Source: Verrucomicrobiia bacterium
GTDB taxonomy: Bacteria > Verrucomicrobiota > Verrucomicrobiia > Opitutales > Cerasicoccaceae
Length of the DNA: 39,463 bases
Assembly (NCBI GenBank): GCA_030425485.1
Contig: JAUIAM010000029.1
Location: forward strand, 1 to 39,463
Direction: 5' to 3'
The stretch's first letter is position 1; each line of letters starts with the position of its first letter. The position numbers and the translations under genes are program-made. A model generated the notes under the pieces. The model was not told where the DNA came from. It saw nothing but the letters and a program-made list of their open reading frames with translations, and did no database searches. Positions 7,451 to 15,776 of this stretch are shown here, piece by piece.

Positions 7451-8011
7451 CTACACCTTGGTGAGCTCGGCTTCCTTGTGCTTGAGGTGCTCGTCGATTT
7501 CCTTGACGAACTTGTCCGTGAGGGTCTGCACCTCTTTCTCGCCGCGCTTCTCCTCGTCTTCAGAGATTTCCTTGTCCTTCAGCGCGTTCTTGAGGGCCGT
7601 CATGGCCTCCTGACGGGCGGCACGGATGCCGACGCGTCCGTTTTCACCCAAAGAGTGCGTCATCTTGACCATTTCCTTGCGGCGCTCACCGGAAAGCTCG
7701 GGCAGCGGGCAAAGGATGGAGTTGCCACGGGCCACGGGGTTGAGGCCGAGGCCCGCCGTCATGATGGCCTTTTCGATCGGCTGCTGGGTGCCCTTGTCCC
7801 AGGGCTGGATAGCGATCGTGCGGGAGTCGGGCGTCGTGATGGCCGCGACTTCCATCAGGCGCATGTTGCTGCCGTAGACGTCAACGACCACGTTTTCCAC
7901 CATAGCGGGCGATGCCTTGCCGGTGTGGATGGTGCTGAGTTCGTGCAGGGTGTGGTCGACTGCTTTCTGCATGTCGGCCTGGGCTTTCTTCAAAACTTGA
8001 TCGGGGGTCAT
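7451..8011 (-). CDS. frr: Ribosome recycling factor
   Basis: RRF, with EF-G, splits the post-termination ribosome so that it can be reused. The 186-residue length is typical (E. coli 185). Family segments include STIHTGKASPAMVENVVVDVYG near residues 46-67 and RREMVK-like text (GERRKEMVKMTH), followed by the long C-terminal helix rich in Lys and Glu (KDKEISEDEEKRGEKEVQ). The start at 8011 is an ATG that aligns with the usual N-terminus. It lies 77 bp downstream of pyrH, the widely conserved bacterial order pyrH-frr, with no obvious terminator in the gap. tsf and rpsB, which often precede pyrH, are absent. Confidence 0.96.
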   Translation of the reverse strand: MTPDQVLKKAQADMQKAVDHTLHELSTIHTGKASPAMVENVVVDVYGSNMRLMEVAAITTPDSRTIAIQPWDKGTQQPIEKAIMTAGLGLNPVARGNSILCPLPELSGERRKEMVKMTHSLGENGRVGIRAARQEAMTALKNALKDKEISEDEEKRGEKEVQTLTDKFVKEIDEHLKHKEAELTKV

Positions 8012-8088
8012 AATGTCTGGAATTGGGTTAAACGCCCATCATTACAGGATTTGCGGTGATGAACAGGAAATTTTTTCTACACGAAAAG

Positions 8089-8841
8089 CTACTTCACGTG
8101 ATGCACCAACGTGCCGACGCGCTCGCCCTGGACGGCGCGCACGATGCTGTCGGCTTCGTGCATGTTAAAGACCAGAATCGGCACGTTGTTCTCCATGCAG
8201 AGGGTAAAGGCGGTCGTATCCATGACCTTGAGTCGGCGGTTGATTGCCTCGGCGTAGCTGACCTCGTCAAACTTGACCGCGTCCTTGTGCTTCATCGGGT
8301 CCTTGTCGTAAACGCCATCCACCTTAGTCGCCTTCATGATGCAGTCGGCGTGGATTTCGCTACCGCGGAGCGCGGCGGTAGTGTCGGTTGAAAAGTACGG
8401 GTTGCCCGTACCAGCAACGAAGATGACCACGCGCCCCTTTTCCATATGGCGCACGGCGCGGCGCAGGATGAACGGCTCGGCCACCTTGTCCATCGGGATA
8501 GCTGTCTGCACGCGGACGGGTACGCCGATCTTTTCCAGGCAATCCATGAGCGCGAGGCCGTTAATGGTCGTGGCCAGCATGCCCATCGTGTCGCCCGTCG
8601 TGCGGTCTACGTTACGGTGCTGGGCACCGAGCTGGCCGCGAAAGATGTTGCCCCCGCCGATGACGAGCCCGACCTGGACCCCGAGCGCGTGGACCTTTTT
8701 AACCTCTGCGCAAACCGTCTGCAAAATGTCCCCATCGATGGGATCGCCGTTCTCGGTATTGCGCAGTGCCTCGCCGCTAAGCTTCAGCACGATGCGCCGG
8801 AATTTTGGTTGAGTGCCCCCGTCAGCCTGTTGATCCGTCAT
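8089..8841 (-). CDS. pyrH: Uridylate kinase (UMP kinase)
   Basis: PyrH converts UMP to UDP with ATP in pyrimidine nucleotide synthesis. From ATG 8841 the protein has 250 residues. It shows the bacterial UMP-kinase motifs: RIVLKLSGEAL near the start, VIGGGNIFRG, DTMGMLATTINGLAL, FVAGTGNPYFSTDTTAALR and ATKVDGVYDKDP. The open frame extends to a TTG at 8868. The ATG at 8841 is preferred because it is a standard start and the extra nine residues are not family-like. No strong Shine-Dalgarno sequence is visible before either. It is the first gene of the leftward pyrH-frr-proB group and is divergent from the multihaem cytochrome gene. Confidence 0.95.
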   Translation of the reverse strand: MTDQQADGGTQPKFRRIVLKLSGEALRNTENGDPIDGDILQTVCAEVKKVHALGVQVGLVIGGGNIFRGQLGAQHRNVDRTTGDTMGMLATTINGLALMDCLEKIGVPVRVQTAIPMDKVAEPFILRRAVRHMEKGRVVIFVAGTGNPYFSTDTTAALRGSEIHADCIMKATKVDGVYDKDPMKHKDAVKFDEVSYAEAINRRLKVMDTTAFTLCMENNVPILVFNMHEADSIVRAVQGERVGTLVHHVK

Positions 8842-8992
8842 ATGGTCTAGAGGGTATGGCCAAGCCAAGGCTGGACGTCAACCACTAGCTCCACCGAACA
8901 GGCAAAATGTCAGCCTGCGCCCACACGCGAAGAATGCACAGCAATACCCGAGTCGTCTTGACCCCTGGCGAGCAAACTGGACAATTGCAGGC

Positions 8993-11206
8993 TTGAGGAC
9001 GACTTCGATAACCGCCTGGGTACTCGGCGCGCTGTGCATTGCGGTGGGCCTGGGCGTCGCCGGATTCGCGCTCTGGCCCGGCAAGCCCGCCCCCCTTGCC
9101 CAATCGACTCCCTCGCCGCAGGCTGCTTCTGCTTCTCCCTCAGCTATCACCGAGCCTTTTCCAGAAACCTTCTTTCCCGAGCGGCATGCCAAGCTCAGCG
9201 CGACAGCCTGCATGGCCTGCCACGAGGATGTCTTTGCCGACTGGGAGCACAGCCACCATGCCCTGGCCAACCGTCCGCTCGACCCGGCGCTGGACAAGCC
9301 CGCCTTTAGCCCGCCCCGGGAAGTCGTCGGCGACGGCGTTGCCATGACCCTCACCCTCAACAGCGGGCAGCCCGTGCTCATTGCCACCGACCTCAAGGGC
9401 GAGAACACCGAGTACGCGCTGGGCGGCGTCATCGCGCTCACCCCCATGCGGCAGTACCTGGCCCGCTTCCCCGGTGGACGCTGGCAGGCCACGAGCCTGG
9501 CCTACGATCCACAGGCCAAGGACTGGTTTGACGTCTTTCACGGCGACGGACGCCAGTCCGGCGAGTGGGGGCACTGGACTGGACAGGGCATGAACTGGAA
9601 CGCCAACTGCGCCTGGTGTCACATGACCGATTACCAGAAGAACTTTGACCTCGAAACCAACAGCTACCACTCCACCTGGCTTGAACAGGGCGTCTCCTGC
9701 CTGCAGTGCCATACGGGCATGGAGGAACACGTCGCCAACGCAGGCAAGCCCGGCTACACCTCCACGGTCAAAACGCTCAGCACGGAGCAGATCATTCAAA
9801 ACTGCGCATCGTGCCACTCCCGACGCGACGAAATCAACGGGGACAGGTTCCGCCCCGGCGACGACTACCACCAGTTCTTCAGTCTCTCCCTCCCCGATCA
9901 ACCCGGCCTCTACTACGCCGATGGACAGATCCTCGACGAGGACTACGTCTACGCCTCCTTTCTCATGAGCAAAATGGGCCACGCGGGCATCAGTTGCCTC
10001 GACTGCCACAGCGCCCATAGCGGCGAGACCATCCTGCCCTACGAAAACAACGCCCTGTGCATGCGTTGCCATGATTCCGGCCTCAACGGTGCGACAGTCA
10101 TTAAGCCAACCGAGCACAGTCACCACGCCGAGGGCAGCACCGGAAACCGATGCGTTTCCTGCCATATGCCCGAGACCACCTACATGCAGCGCGACCCCCG
10201 GCGAGACCACGGCTTTCTCTCTCCAGACCCACACATGACGCTTGAGCTCGGCATCCCCAATGCGTGCAGCACTTGCCACAGTGACCAATCCGTTGAGTGG
10301 GCCGTTGAGTGGACAGACAAATGGTACGGCGACAAGCTCGCGGCCAAGCCCCAGCGTCAACGTGCCCTCGCCCTCTCGCTGGCCTACGCCATTGAGCCAG
10401 AGGGAGCCGACGCCCTCCTCGCCCTGGCCCGCATGGAGGAGATAGCCGCCTGGCGCGCCACCTATGTCGGCCTGATGGAGCTCTACCTGGACAGGCCGGA
10501 TGTGCTGGCTTATGTGCGAAGCGCCCTGAATGACGAGAGCCCGCTGGTCCGCGAACGCGCCGTGCGCAGCCTTTCCGCTATCCCACAGGCCCTGCCCGAG
10601 CTCCAGCCATACCTGCGAGACGCATACCGCAATGTCCGCCTCGCCGCAGCGCGGGCCTTCGTCAGCCACCGTCAGCCCATCCCAGACCCGACAGCCGCAG
10701 CGGAATGGCGCGCCTACCTGGAGTTTCACGCCGACCGCGTCGACGGAGCCTTTCAACTGGCCAACATGGCCATTGCCGAAAATCAGCCGGAGCAGGCCAG
10801 GCAACTTATCGAGCAGGCCATGCAGCTGGATGTATCGAATTCCGACGTCCTGCATCAGGGAGCCGTGCTCTACAGCATGCTGGGCGAAAACGCCAAGGCC
10901 CAGCCGTTGCTCATGCGCGCCCTCCAGCTCGCCCCCGGCAACCCCTCCCATCACTACGCCCTCGGCCTGCTCCTCCACGAACAGGGCAAAACCGAAGAAA
11001 GTCTGGTATACTTTAAAAACGCCGTGCGCCACGACCCGGAGTTCTACCGCGGCTGGTACACGCTCGGCCTGGCCTATACCAAGCTCGAACGCTGGCAGGA
11101 AGCCCTCGAAGCCCTCCAGGAGGCCTCCCCCGGCATGGCCTACGACCCGGGCTGGCAGCAAGCCTACGCTATCACCGCGCGTGCTCTACGCGACCAGCAA
11201 CGCTAA
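8993..11206 (+). CDS. Eight-haem c-type cytochrome with C-terminal TPR repeats
   Basis: The 737-residue protein has an N-terminal membrane anchor or signal (about residues 7-28), a Pro/Ser/Ala linker and eight CxxCH haem-binding motifs. These begin at residues 73, 206, 236, 271, 335, 356, 387 and 425. The stretch GHWTGQGMNWNANCAWCH and the preceding GGVIALTPMRQYLARFPGG match a family of TPR-containing multihaem cytochromes (cytochrome c554-like) known from Planctomycetes and Verrucomicrobia. After residue 440 comes an alpha-helical HEAT-like part, then TPRs (about 585-725). It probably acts in periplasmic electron transfer; substrate and partners are unknown. The start is a TTG, as no upstream ATG or GTG gives the signal sequence. 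It stands alone, without maturation or reductase genes. Confidence 0.88.
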   Translation: MRTTSITAWVLGALCIAVGLGVAGFALWPGKPAPLAQSTPSPQAASASPSAITEPFPETFFPERHAKLSATACMACHEDVFADWEHSHHALANRPLDPALDKPAFSPPREVVGDGVAMTLTLNSGQPVLIATDLKGENTEYALGGVIALTPMRQYLARFPGGRWQATSLAYDPQAKDWFDVFHGDGRQSGEWGHWTGQGMNWNANCAWCHMTDYQKNFDLETNSYHSTWLEQGVSCLQCHTGMEEHVANAGKPGYTSTVKTLSTEQIIQNCASCHSRRDEINGDRFRPGDDYHQFFSLSLPDQPGLYYADGQILDEDYVYASFLMSKMGHAGISCLDCHSAHSGETILPYENNALCMRCHDSGLNGATVIKPTEHSHHAEGSTGNRCVSCHMPETTYMQRDPRRDHGFLSPDPHMTLELGIPNACSTCHSDQSVEWAVEWTDKWYGDKLAAKPQRQRALALSLAYAIEPEGADALLALARMEEIAAWRATYVGLMELYLDRPDVLAYVRSALNDESPLVRERAVRSLSAIPQALPELQPYLRDAYRNVRLAAARAFVSHRQPIPDPTAAAEWRAYLEFHADRVDGAFQLANMAIAENQPEQARQLIEQAMQLDVSNSDVLHQGAVLYSMLGENAKAQPLLMRALQLAPGNPSHHYALGLLLHEQGKTEESLVYFKNAVRHDPEFYRGWYTLGLAYTKLERWQEALEALQEASPGMAYDPGWQQAYAITARALRDQQR

Positions 11207-11281
11207 TACTTCGCATGGCTATTAGCTGACCTGCAAATGCGTTTGACCCCTGCCCGCATTCGCTAAAACTTGGCAGGAGCC

Positions 11282-12418
11282 ATGAGTAGCGACAAGCAGC
11301 GACCGGAATGGGTGCCCGAGGGCGCAGACGAAAAGACCTTCACCACCCATGTCATGGGCGGCGTTGACGGCGGACACGACGGCATGCCCGGCCAGAGCGT
11401 GGGCAACCCCCATGTCCGCACACGCTTAAAGAAGCGGCCCCGCCTCTCGGCCTCCGATTACATCGACGGTATCCGCAACCAGAACCGCACCATCCTCGCG
11501 CGGGCCATCACGCTGATCGAGAGCAACGCCCCCGCCCATCAGGACTTGGCCAGGGAAGTGCTGGCCGCACTACTCCCCGATGCCGGGCAATCCGTCCGTG
11601 TGGGCATCACCGGCGTTCCGGGCGTGGGCAAGAGCACCTTTATCGAAGCCTTTGGCATGGAGCTTTGCGAGCGAGGTAAGCACGTGGCCGTCCTCGCGGT
11701 TGACCCGACCAGCACCGTCAGCGGCGGCAGCGTACTCGGGGACAAGACCCGCATGGAAAAGCTTTCCCGCTGCCCTGAAGCTTTCATCCGTCCCTCTCCC
11801 GCCGGGGGCACTCTTGGCGGCGTAGCCCGCAAGAGCCGGGAAACACTCATGCTTTGCGAAGCAGCGGGCTTTGACACCATTTTGGTCGAGACGGTCGGCG
11901 TCGGGCAAAGCGAAGTCACCGTGCGCCACATGGTGGACTTTTTTCTCCTCCTCATGCTGGCCGGGCAAGGCGACGAGCTACAGGGCATCAAGAAAGGCGT
12001 CATCGAGCTGGCCGACGCGATCTTTGTCAACAAGGCCGACGGCGACAACATCCCCCGGGCCAAGGCCAAACGCTCCGAACTGCACAGCGTAATGCGCTTT
12101 CTCCAACCAGCCACACCGGGCTGGAAGCCCATCGCTGGCACCTGCTCGGCCCACACCGGCGAGGGCGTGGACGATGTCTGGAACACGGTCGAGCGGTTTG
12201 TCACCACGACACAAGAGAGCGGGAGCTTTTCCCGCCGCCGCCAGAAGCAGGAAATCGAGTGGATGCACACCCTGATCGAAGAGGGCTTGAAGGCGCACTT
12301 CTTTGCCCATCCGCTGGTCAAACAGCGACTGCCCGAGATGGAGGCCTCGATCCGGGAGGGTAAAGCTACCGTTGCTGGCAGCGTCGAAGCACTCCTAAGC
12401 GAGTACACCGGACAATAA
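11282..12418 (+). CDS. meaB: MeaB/ArgK-type G3E GTPase, chaperone of methylmalonyl-CoA mutase
   Basis: MeaB uses GTP to guard and reload B12-dependent methylmalonyl-CoA mutase. The P-loop GVPGVGKST lies at residues 111-119 and is followed by VLAVDPTST, a conserved ETVGVGQSE block and the base-recognition motif NKAD. ATG 11282 is chosen because AGGAG lies just upstream (11275-11279); an in-frame TTG at 11270 would place that site inside the gene. The protein is 378 residues long, with about 50 extra N-terminal residues (including GGVDGGHDGMPGQ) that I do not recognise as part of the core GTPase. The mutase genes are not in the window, so the partner is inferred from the family. Confidence 0.93.
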   Translation: MSSDKQRPEWVPEGADEKTFTTHVMGGVDGGHDGMPGQSVGNPHVRTRLKKRPRLSASDYIDGIRNQNRTILARAITLIESNAPAHQDLAREVLAALLPDAGQSVRVGITGVPGVGKSTFIEAFGMELCERGKHVAVLAVDPTSTVSGGSVLGDKTRMEKLSRCPEAFIRPSPAGGTLGGVARKSRETLMLCEAAGFDTILVETVGVGQSEVTVRHMVDFFLLLMLAGQGDELQGIKKGVIELADAIFVNKADGDNIPRAKAKRSELHSVMRFLQPATPGWKPIAGTCSAHTGEGVDDVWNTVERFVTTTQESGSFSRRRQKQEIEWMHTLIEEGLKAHFFAHPLVKQRLPEMEASIREGKATVAGSVEALLSEYTGQ

Positions 12419-12434
12419 TTTCACATTGCTCCAT

Positions 12435-12463
12435 TTGACACTTGCCAAGGAGCGGCACATTAT
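12435..12463 (+). promoter_or_regulatory. Probable sigma-70-type promoter of the ars operon
   Basis: A perfect -35 box, TTGACA, lies at 12435-12440. After a 17-bp spacer, CATTAT at 12458-12463 matches four of six -10 consensus bases. The ArsR start at 12491 is 27 bp further on. The palindromic operator overlaps the end of the -10 box, which fits repression by steric block. Confidence 0.65.
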
Positions 12464-12482
12464 ATTCCTCCAAGGGAATATA
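12461..12482. promoter_or_regulatory. Palindromic ArsR operator
   Basis: The arms tatattcc (12461-12468) and ggaatata (12475-12482) form a perfect 8-bp inverted repeat around a 6-bp centre. It overlaps the -10 box and ends 8 bp before the arsR start codon. Size and place fit a dimeric ArsR/SmtB repressor that controls its own operon. Confidence 0.7.
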
Positions 12483-12490
12483 TTAAATTC

Positions 12491-12823
12491 ATGCAAGCCG
12501 CACAATTCTATCGTTGCCTGAGTGAGCCGCTCCGCCTGCGCATCCTCCACCTGCTCGCGGAGGGGCCGCTGTGCGTATGCCACCTGCAGGAGGCCCTGGA
12601 GGAAAATCAGGTCAAAGTGTCAAAGCACCTGGCCTACCTGCGCCGCTGCAAACTCGTCGACCGCCACAAGGAAGGCACCTGGGCCCACTACCAGCTCAAC
12701 CCCGAGGCCGGCCCCTTTCTAATCGAAAACCTGAAACTCTCCTCCCTCTACTCCGAGGAACGTTCCTGCTTCGAGCACGACCTCGCCCGGCTCAAACGCG
12801 CCAAAATCGAACTTTGCCAATAG
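12491..12823 (+). CDS. arsR: ArsR-family arsenic-responsive repressor
   Basis: ArsR repressors bind operator DNA as dimers and release it when As(III) binds. This 110-residue protein has the typical winged-helix order: [20 protein letters not shown], then the sensor segment [10 protein letters not shown] with Cys28 and Cys30 in the As-binding helix, then [20 protein letters not shown] (recognition helix and wing). The CxC pair matches the classic ELCVCDL motif of arsenite sensors, although the third Cys of plasmid R773 ArsR is not in the same helix. The gene starts 8 bp after the operator palindrome. It is followed 4 bp later by arsC, so arsR, arsC and acr3 form one operon. Confidence 0.94.
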   Translation: MQAAQFYRCLSEPLRLRILHLLAEGPLCVCHLQEALEENQVKVSKHLAYLRRCKLVDRHKEGTWAHYQLNPEAGPFLIENLKLSSLYSEERSCFEHDLARLKRAKIELCQ

Positions 12824-12827
12824 CATC

Positions 12828-13274
12828 ATGAACAAACCCACCGTCCTCATCCTCTGCACCGGAAACTCATGCCGCAGCCACATGGCTGAAGGCATCCTGC
12901 GTCACGAAGCCGGCGACCTCTTCGAAGTCCGCAGCGCCGGGTCGAAGCCCGCGGGCTACGTCCACCCGATGGCCATCGAAGCTCTGAGGGAAATCGGCAT
13001 CGACATTTCTGCGCACACCTCGAAGCACCTCGACCAGTTCAAGCACGAGGATATCGACACCGTCATCACGGTGTGTGGTAACGCCAGCGAGGCCTGCCCG
13101 GTCTTCCCCGGTCAGATGAACCGCTACCACTGGGGCTTTGAAGACCCGCCTAAGGCCGTACGCCCCGGCGAAAGCGAGCTCGACGCCTTCCGCCGCATCC
13201 GCGACGAGATCCAAAAGGTCTTCCAAGCCTATGCCAGCGGTTACCGCCAGGCATTCTCAACATCAGCACGATAG
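12828..13274 (+). CDS. arsC: Arsenate reductase, low-molecular-weight phosphatase type
   Basis: This cytosolic enzyme reduces arsenate to arsenite for export. The 148-residue protein carries the phosphatase P-loop CTGNSCRS with Cys10, Cys15 and Arg16. It also has the redox pair Cys83 and Cys90 in [10 protein letters not shown], equivalent to Cys82 and Cys89 of the thioredoxin-linked S. aureus enzyme. The DPP motif (FEDPPKA, about 105-110) supplies the acid. These features point to the thioredoxin-coupled ArsC class rather than the glutaredoxin-type E. coli ArsC. It lies 4 bp after arsR and 15 bp before acr3, in the same operon. Confidence 0.93.
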   Translation: MNKPTVLILCTGNSCRSHMAEGILRHEAGDLFEVRSAGSKPAGYVHPMAIEALREIGIDISAHTSKHLDQFKHEDIDTVITVCGNASEACPVFPGQMNRYHWGFEDPPKAVRPGESELDAFRRIRDEIQKVFQAYASGYRQAFSTSAR

Positions 13275-13289
13275 CACTTTTATTCTGTC

Positions 13290-14387
13290 ATGACCAAAGC
13301 CACCACCCTCCCCGCATGCCCACCCTGCAAGAAGAAGCTCGGCTTCCTTGATCGCTTCCTCACTCTGTGGATATTCCTCGCCATGGCGGTCGGAGTCGCC
13401 ATCGGTGCACTCTGGAACGGAGCGGATGATTTCCTGAACCGCTTTCAGGTCGGCACGACGAATATTCCCATTGCCATCGGGCTCATCCTGATGATGTACC
13501 CGCCGCTGGCCAAGGTGCGCTATGAGGAAATGCCCCGCGTTTTCCGCAACGTAAAGGTGCTCATGCTCTCGCTCGTGCAGAACTGGATCATCGGTCCGGT
13601 GCTGATGTTTCTGCTCGCGATTCTCTTCCTGCCCAACCACCCCGAGTACATGACGGGCGTCATCCTGATCGGGCTGGCCCGCTGTATCGCCATGGTCATC
13701 GTGTGGAATGAGCTCGCTGAGGGGGACAACGAGTACGCTGCCGGGCTCGTCGCCTTTAACAGTGTTTTCCAAATCATCTTTTTCAGCCTCTACGCCTGGG
13801 TCTTCATCACCTGGCTGCCCGACCTCTTCGGGCTCGAAGGTAGCGTCGTGGCCATCAGCATGGGCGAAGTGGCCCAGAGCGTACTCATCTACCTGGGCAT
13901 CCCCTTCTTTGGCGGCATGCTCACGCGCCTTATCGGCGTGAAGCTCAAGGGCCGTAAGTGGTATGAGCAAACCTTCATCCCCAAAATCAGCCCCGTCACG
14001 CTGATCGCCCTGCTCTTCACCATCGTGCTCATGTTCAGCTTCAAGGGGGACAAGATTCTGGAGCTGCCCTTCGACGTGCTGCTCATCGCCGTACCGCTGA
14101 CAATCTACTTCGCCATCATGTTCGTGGTCAGCTTCTTTATGGGCAAATGGGTCGGTGCCGACTACCGCCAGAGCGTCACGTTGAGCTTCACCGCGGCCAG
14201 TAACAACTTCGAACTCGCCATTGCCGTGGCCGTCGCGGTCTTCGGGATTGGCTCCGGGGTGGCCTTTGCCGCGGTCATCGGGCCACTGGTCGAAGTCCCC
14301 GTCATGATCGCCCTGGTCAACCTCGCCTTCTGGATTCGCAAGCGCTACTTCGCGCATGAGTCCCAACTTGCCAGCAGGACTAGCTGA
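13290..14387 (+). CDS. acr3: Arsenite efflux permease, ACR3 family
   Basis: ACR3 exports arsenite across the inner membrane using the proton motive force. The 365-residue protein has about ten hydrophobic helices. It carries the key family segment [22 protein letters not shown] with Cys132, the essential residue in characterised ACR3 proteins. The second repeat has [22 protein letters not shown], also typical. An N-terminal hydrophilic stretch contains two extra Cys residues (10 and 13, in CPPCKK), as in many bacterial members. It is the last gene of arsR-arsC-acr3. No arsA, arsD or arsenite methyltransferase gene is present. Confidence 0.95.
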   Translation: MTKATTLPACPPCKKKLGFLDRFLTLWIFLAMAVGVAIGALWNGADDFLNRFQVGTTNIPIAIGLILMMYPPLAKVRYEEMPRVFRNVKVLMLSLVQNWIIGPVLMFLLAILFLPNHPEYMTGVILIGLARCIAMVIVWNELAEGDNEYAAGLVAFNSVFQIIFFSLYAWVFITWLPDLFGLEGSVVAISMGEVAQSVLIYLGIPFFGGMLTRLIGVKLKGRKWYEQTFIPKISPVTLIALLFTIVLMFSFKGDKILELPFDVLLIAVPLTIYFAIMFVVSFFMGKWVGADYRQSVTLSFTAASNNFELAIAVAVAVFGIGSGVAFAAVIGPLVEVPVMIALVNLAFWIRKRYFAHESQLASRTS

Positions 14388-14465
14388 GCTGTCCCCACTG
14401 CGCTTTTACTGGGCCAAACTCGACCTGAGATTGACCCCGGCCTATTTCCATGGCATATTTGCGTT

Positions 14466-15776
14466 ATGCGTACGGATTGCCGAGGCGTGCCCGTGTCCGC
14501 CAAGAGCGAGTCGGCTCTCAGCGCGGGAGATCTGTTTAACCAGCGCTTGCTGCGTATGGACCTCGGCGTGGGCGAGTTGCTCGATGCCCAAAAGTCCGAA
14601 CCGGAAGATCCCCTGCTCAATCTCTACGCCGCGCTCATTTCGCTCTACGGACAAACAGACGAAGGCAACCAGCAGGCAGAAAAGCACCTGAAACATGCCA
14701 TGGCCCGCCGGGCAGACCTCACTCCACGCGACCACCAACTGCTTGAAGCCCTCAGCGCGTTTCAACAAAAGCAGTACTACCTGGCCATGCAGATACTGGA
14801 GGAAATCACCGAGGATTTTCCACAGGATCTGCTCAGTGCCAAATTTTGCGAGTTCGTCTACTTCATGCTCGGGCAACAGTTTTGCGGGCCACGCTTTCAG
14901 GTCCATATGATGCGCCTGGCGGAGCAGCAAAGCCGCCCCGACCCGGATCTGCTGGGCATGCTGGCCTTTGCCACGGAACTCAGTGGCAACTATAAGCACG
15001 CGGAGACCCTGGCCCACGATGCGCTGGAGCTCGAACCGCGCAACCCCTGGGCTCAGCACGCACTGAGCCACGCCCTCATCCGCGAAGGCCGCATCGAGCG
15101 CGGCATTTCGCGCATGGAGGCGTTCATGCCGCTGCTGAAAACTTGCGACCCGCTCATCCTCTGCCACAACGCCTGGCACCTTGCCCTGCTCTACCTGGAG
15201 CAACTCGACGAGGCCAATGCCCGACGCGTTTTCAACGAGCGCATCTGGATGAACCTCCCCGATACCGTGGGCGAGCAGATAGACGCCATTGCCCTGGCCT
15301 GGCGCATGGAGATGGCGGGCTACGCGATGGATGAGTTTTGGCCACAGGTCTGCGACCACGCCGAAGCACACGCGACCGATGTGCTTACGCCCTTTCTCTC
15401 CGCCCACTTCGCCTACGCCCTGGCGCGAGCGAATCGCGACGACGCCCTGGCTGAGCTGCTTGCAAATGTCGCCCAACGTACGACGGTCGACGATGAGGAG
15501 GGTCGCCACATCTGGACCCCCGTAGGGCAAAACCTGGTCGAATCCAGCGCTATGAGCGCGAATACCCAGCACCGTGATTGTCTACGGCTCATGCAGCCCG
15601 CCATCGAGAGCATTGCCTGCGTGGGAGGGAGTGACGCCCAGGTCGATCTCTTCCGGATGGCCTATGCGCACAGCCTCGTCCAGAGCGGCAAGTTGGCCGA
15701 GGCCGCTTCGTTCCGCCGCCACTGGATTCCGCTCAAGCTCCCCACCGCGCTAGACGCCCGGCTATTTGCAAGCTAG
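14466..15776 (+). CDS. TTC38-like tetratricopeptide repeat protein
   Basis: The 436-residue protein is almost all alpha-helical and lacks a signal peptide or membrane helix, so it is probably cytosolic. Segments such as AETLAHDALELEPRNPWAQH, ALSHALIREGRIERGI and LCHNAWHLALLYLEQLDEA resemble the TPR-like repeats of TTC38 (tetratricopeptide repeat protein 38), including the His-rich AQHALSH and HNAWHLAL blocks. The function of bacterial TTC38 homologues is not known to me. A later in-frame GTG near residue 10 is an alternative start. It follows acr3 by 79 bp on the same strand but has no visible link to arsenic. Its stop codon overlaps that of the convergent cimA. Confidence 0.72.
   Translation: MRTDCRGVPVSAKSESALSAGDLFNQRLLRMDLGVGELLDAQKSEPEDPLLNLYAALISLYGQTDEGNQQAEKHLKHAMARRADLTPRDHQLLEALSAFQQKQYYLAMQILEEITEDFPQDLLSAKFCEFVYFMLGQQFCGPRFQVHMMRLAEQQSRPDPDLLGMLAFATELSGNYKHAETLAHDALELEPRNPWAQHALSHALIREGRIERGISRMEAFMPLLKTCDPLILCHNAWHLALLYLEQLDEANARRVFNERIWMNLPDTVGEQIDAIALAWRMEMAGYAMDEFWPQVCDHAEAHATDVLTPFLSAHFAYALARANRDDALAELLANVAQRTTVDDEEGRHIWTPVGQNLVESSAMSANTQHRDCLRLMQPAIESIACVGGSDAQVDLFRMAYAHSLVQSGKLAEAASFRRHWIPLKLPTALDARLFAS

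Noticed and set aside
9140-11161. 673-codon open frame antisense to the multihaem cytochrome
   Set aside because: The sense frame has eight CxxCH motifs and family-like text. The antisense frame is Val/Gly-rich with no recognisable motif, a common effect of high-GC codon use.
13263-14366. 367-codon Asp/His/Glu-rich open frame antisense to acr3
   Set aside because: Its composition is simply the reverse complement of hydrophobic membrane-helix codons.
14442-15572. Long open frame antisense to the TTC38-like gene
   Set aside because: No start signal or motif; the sense strand encodes clear helical repeats.
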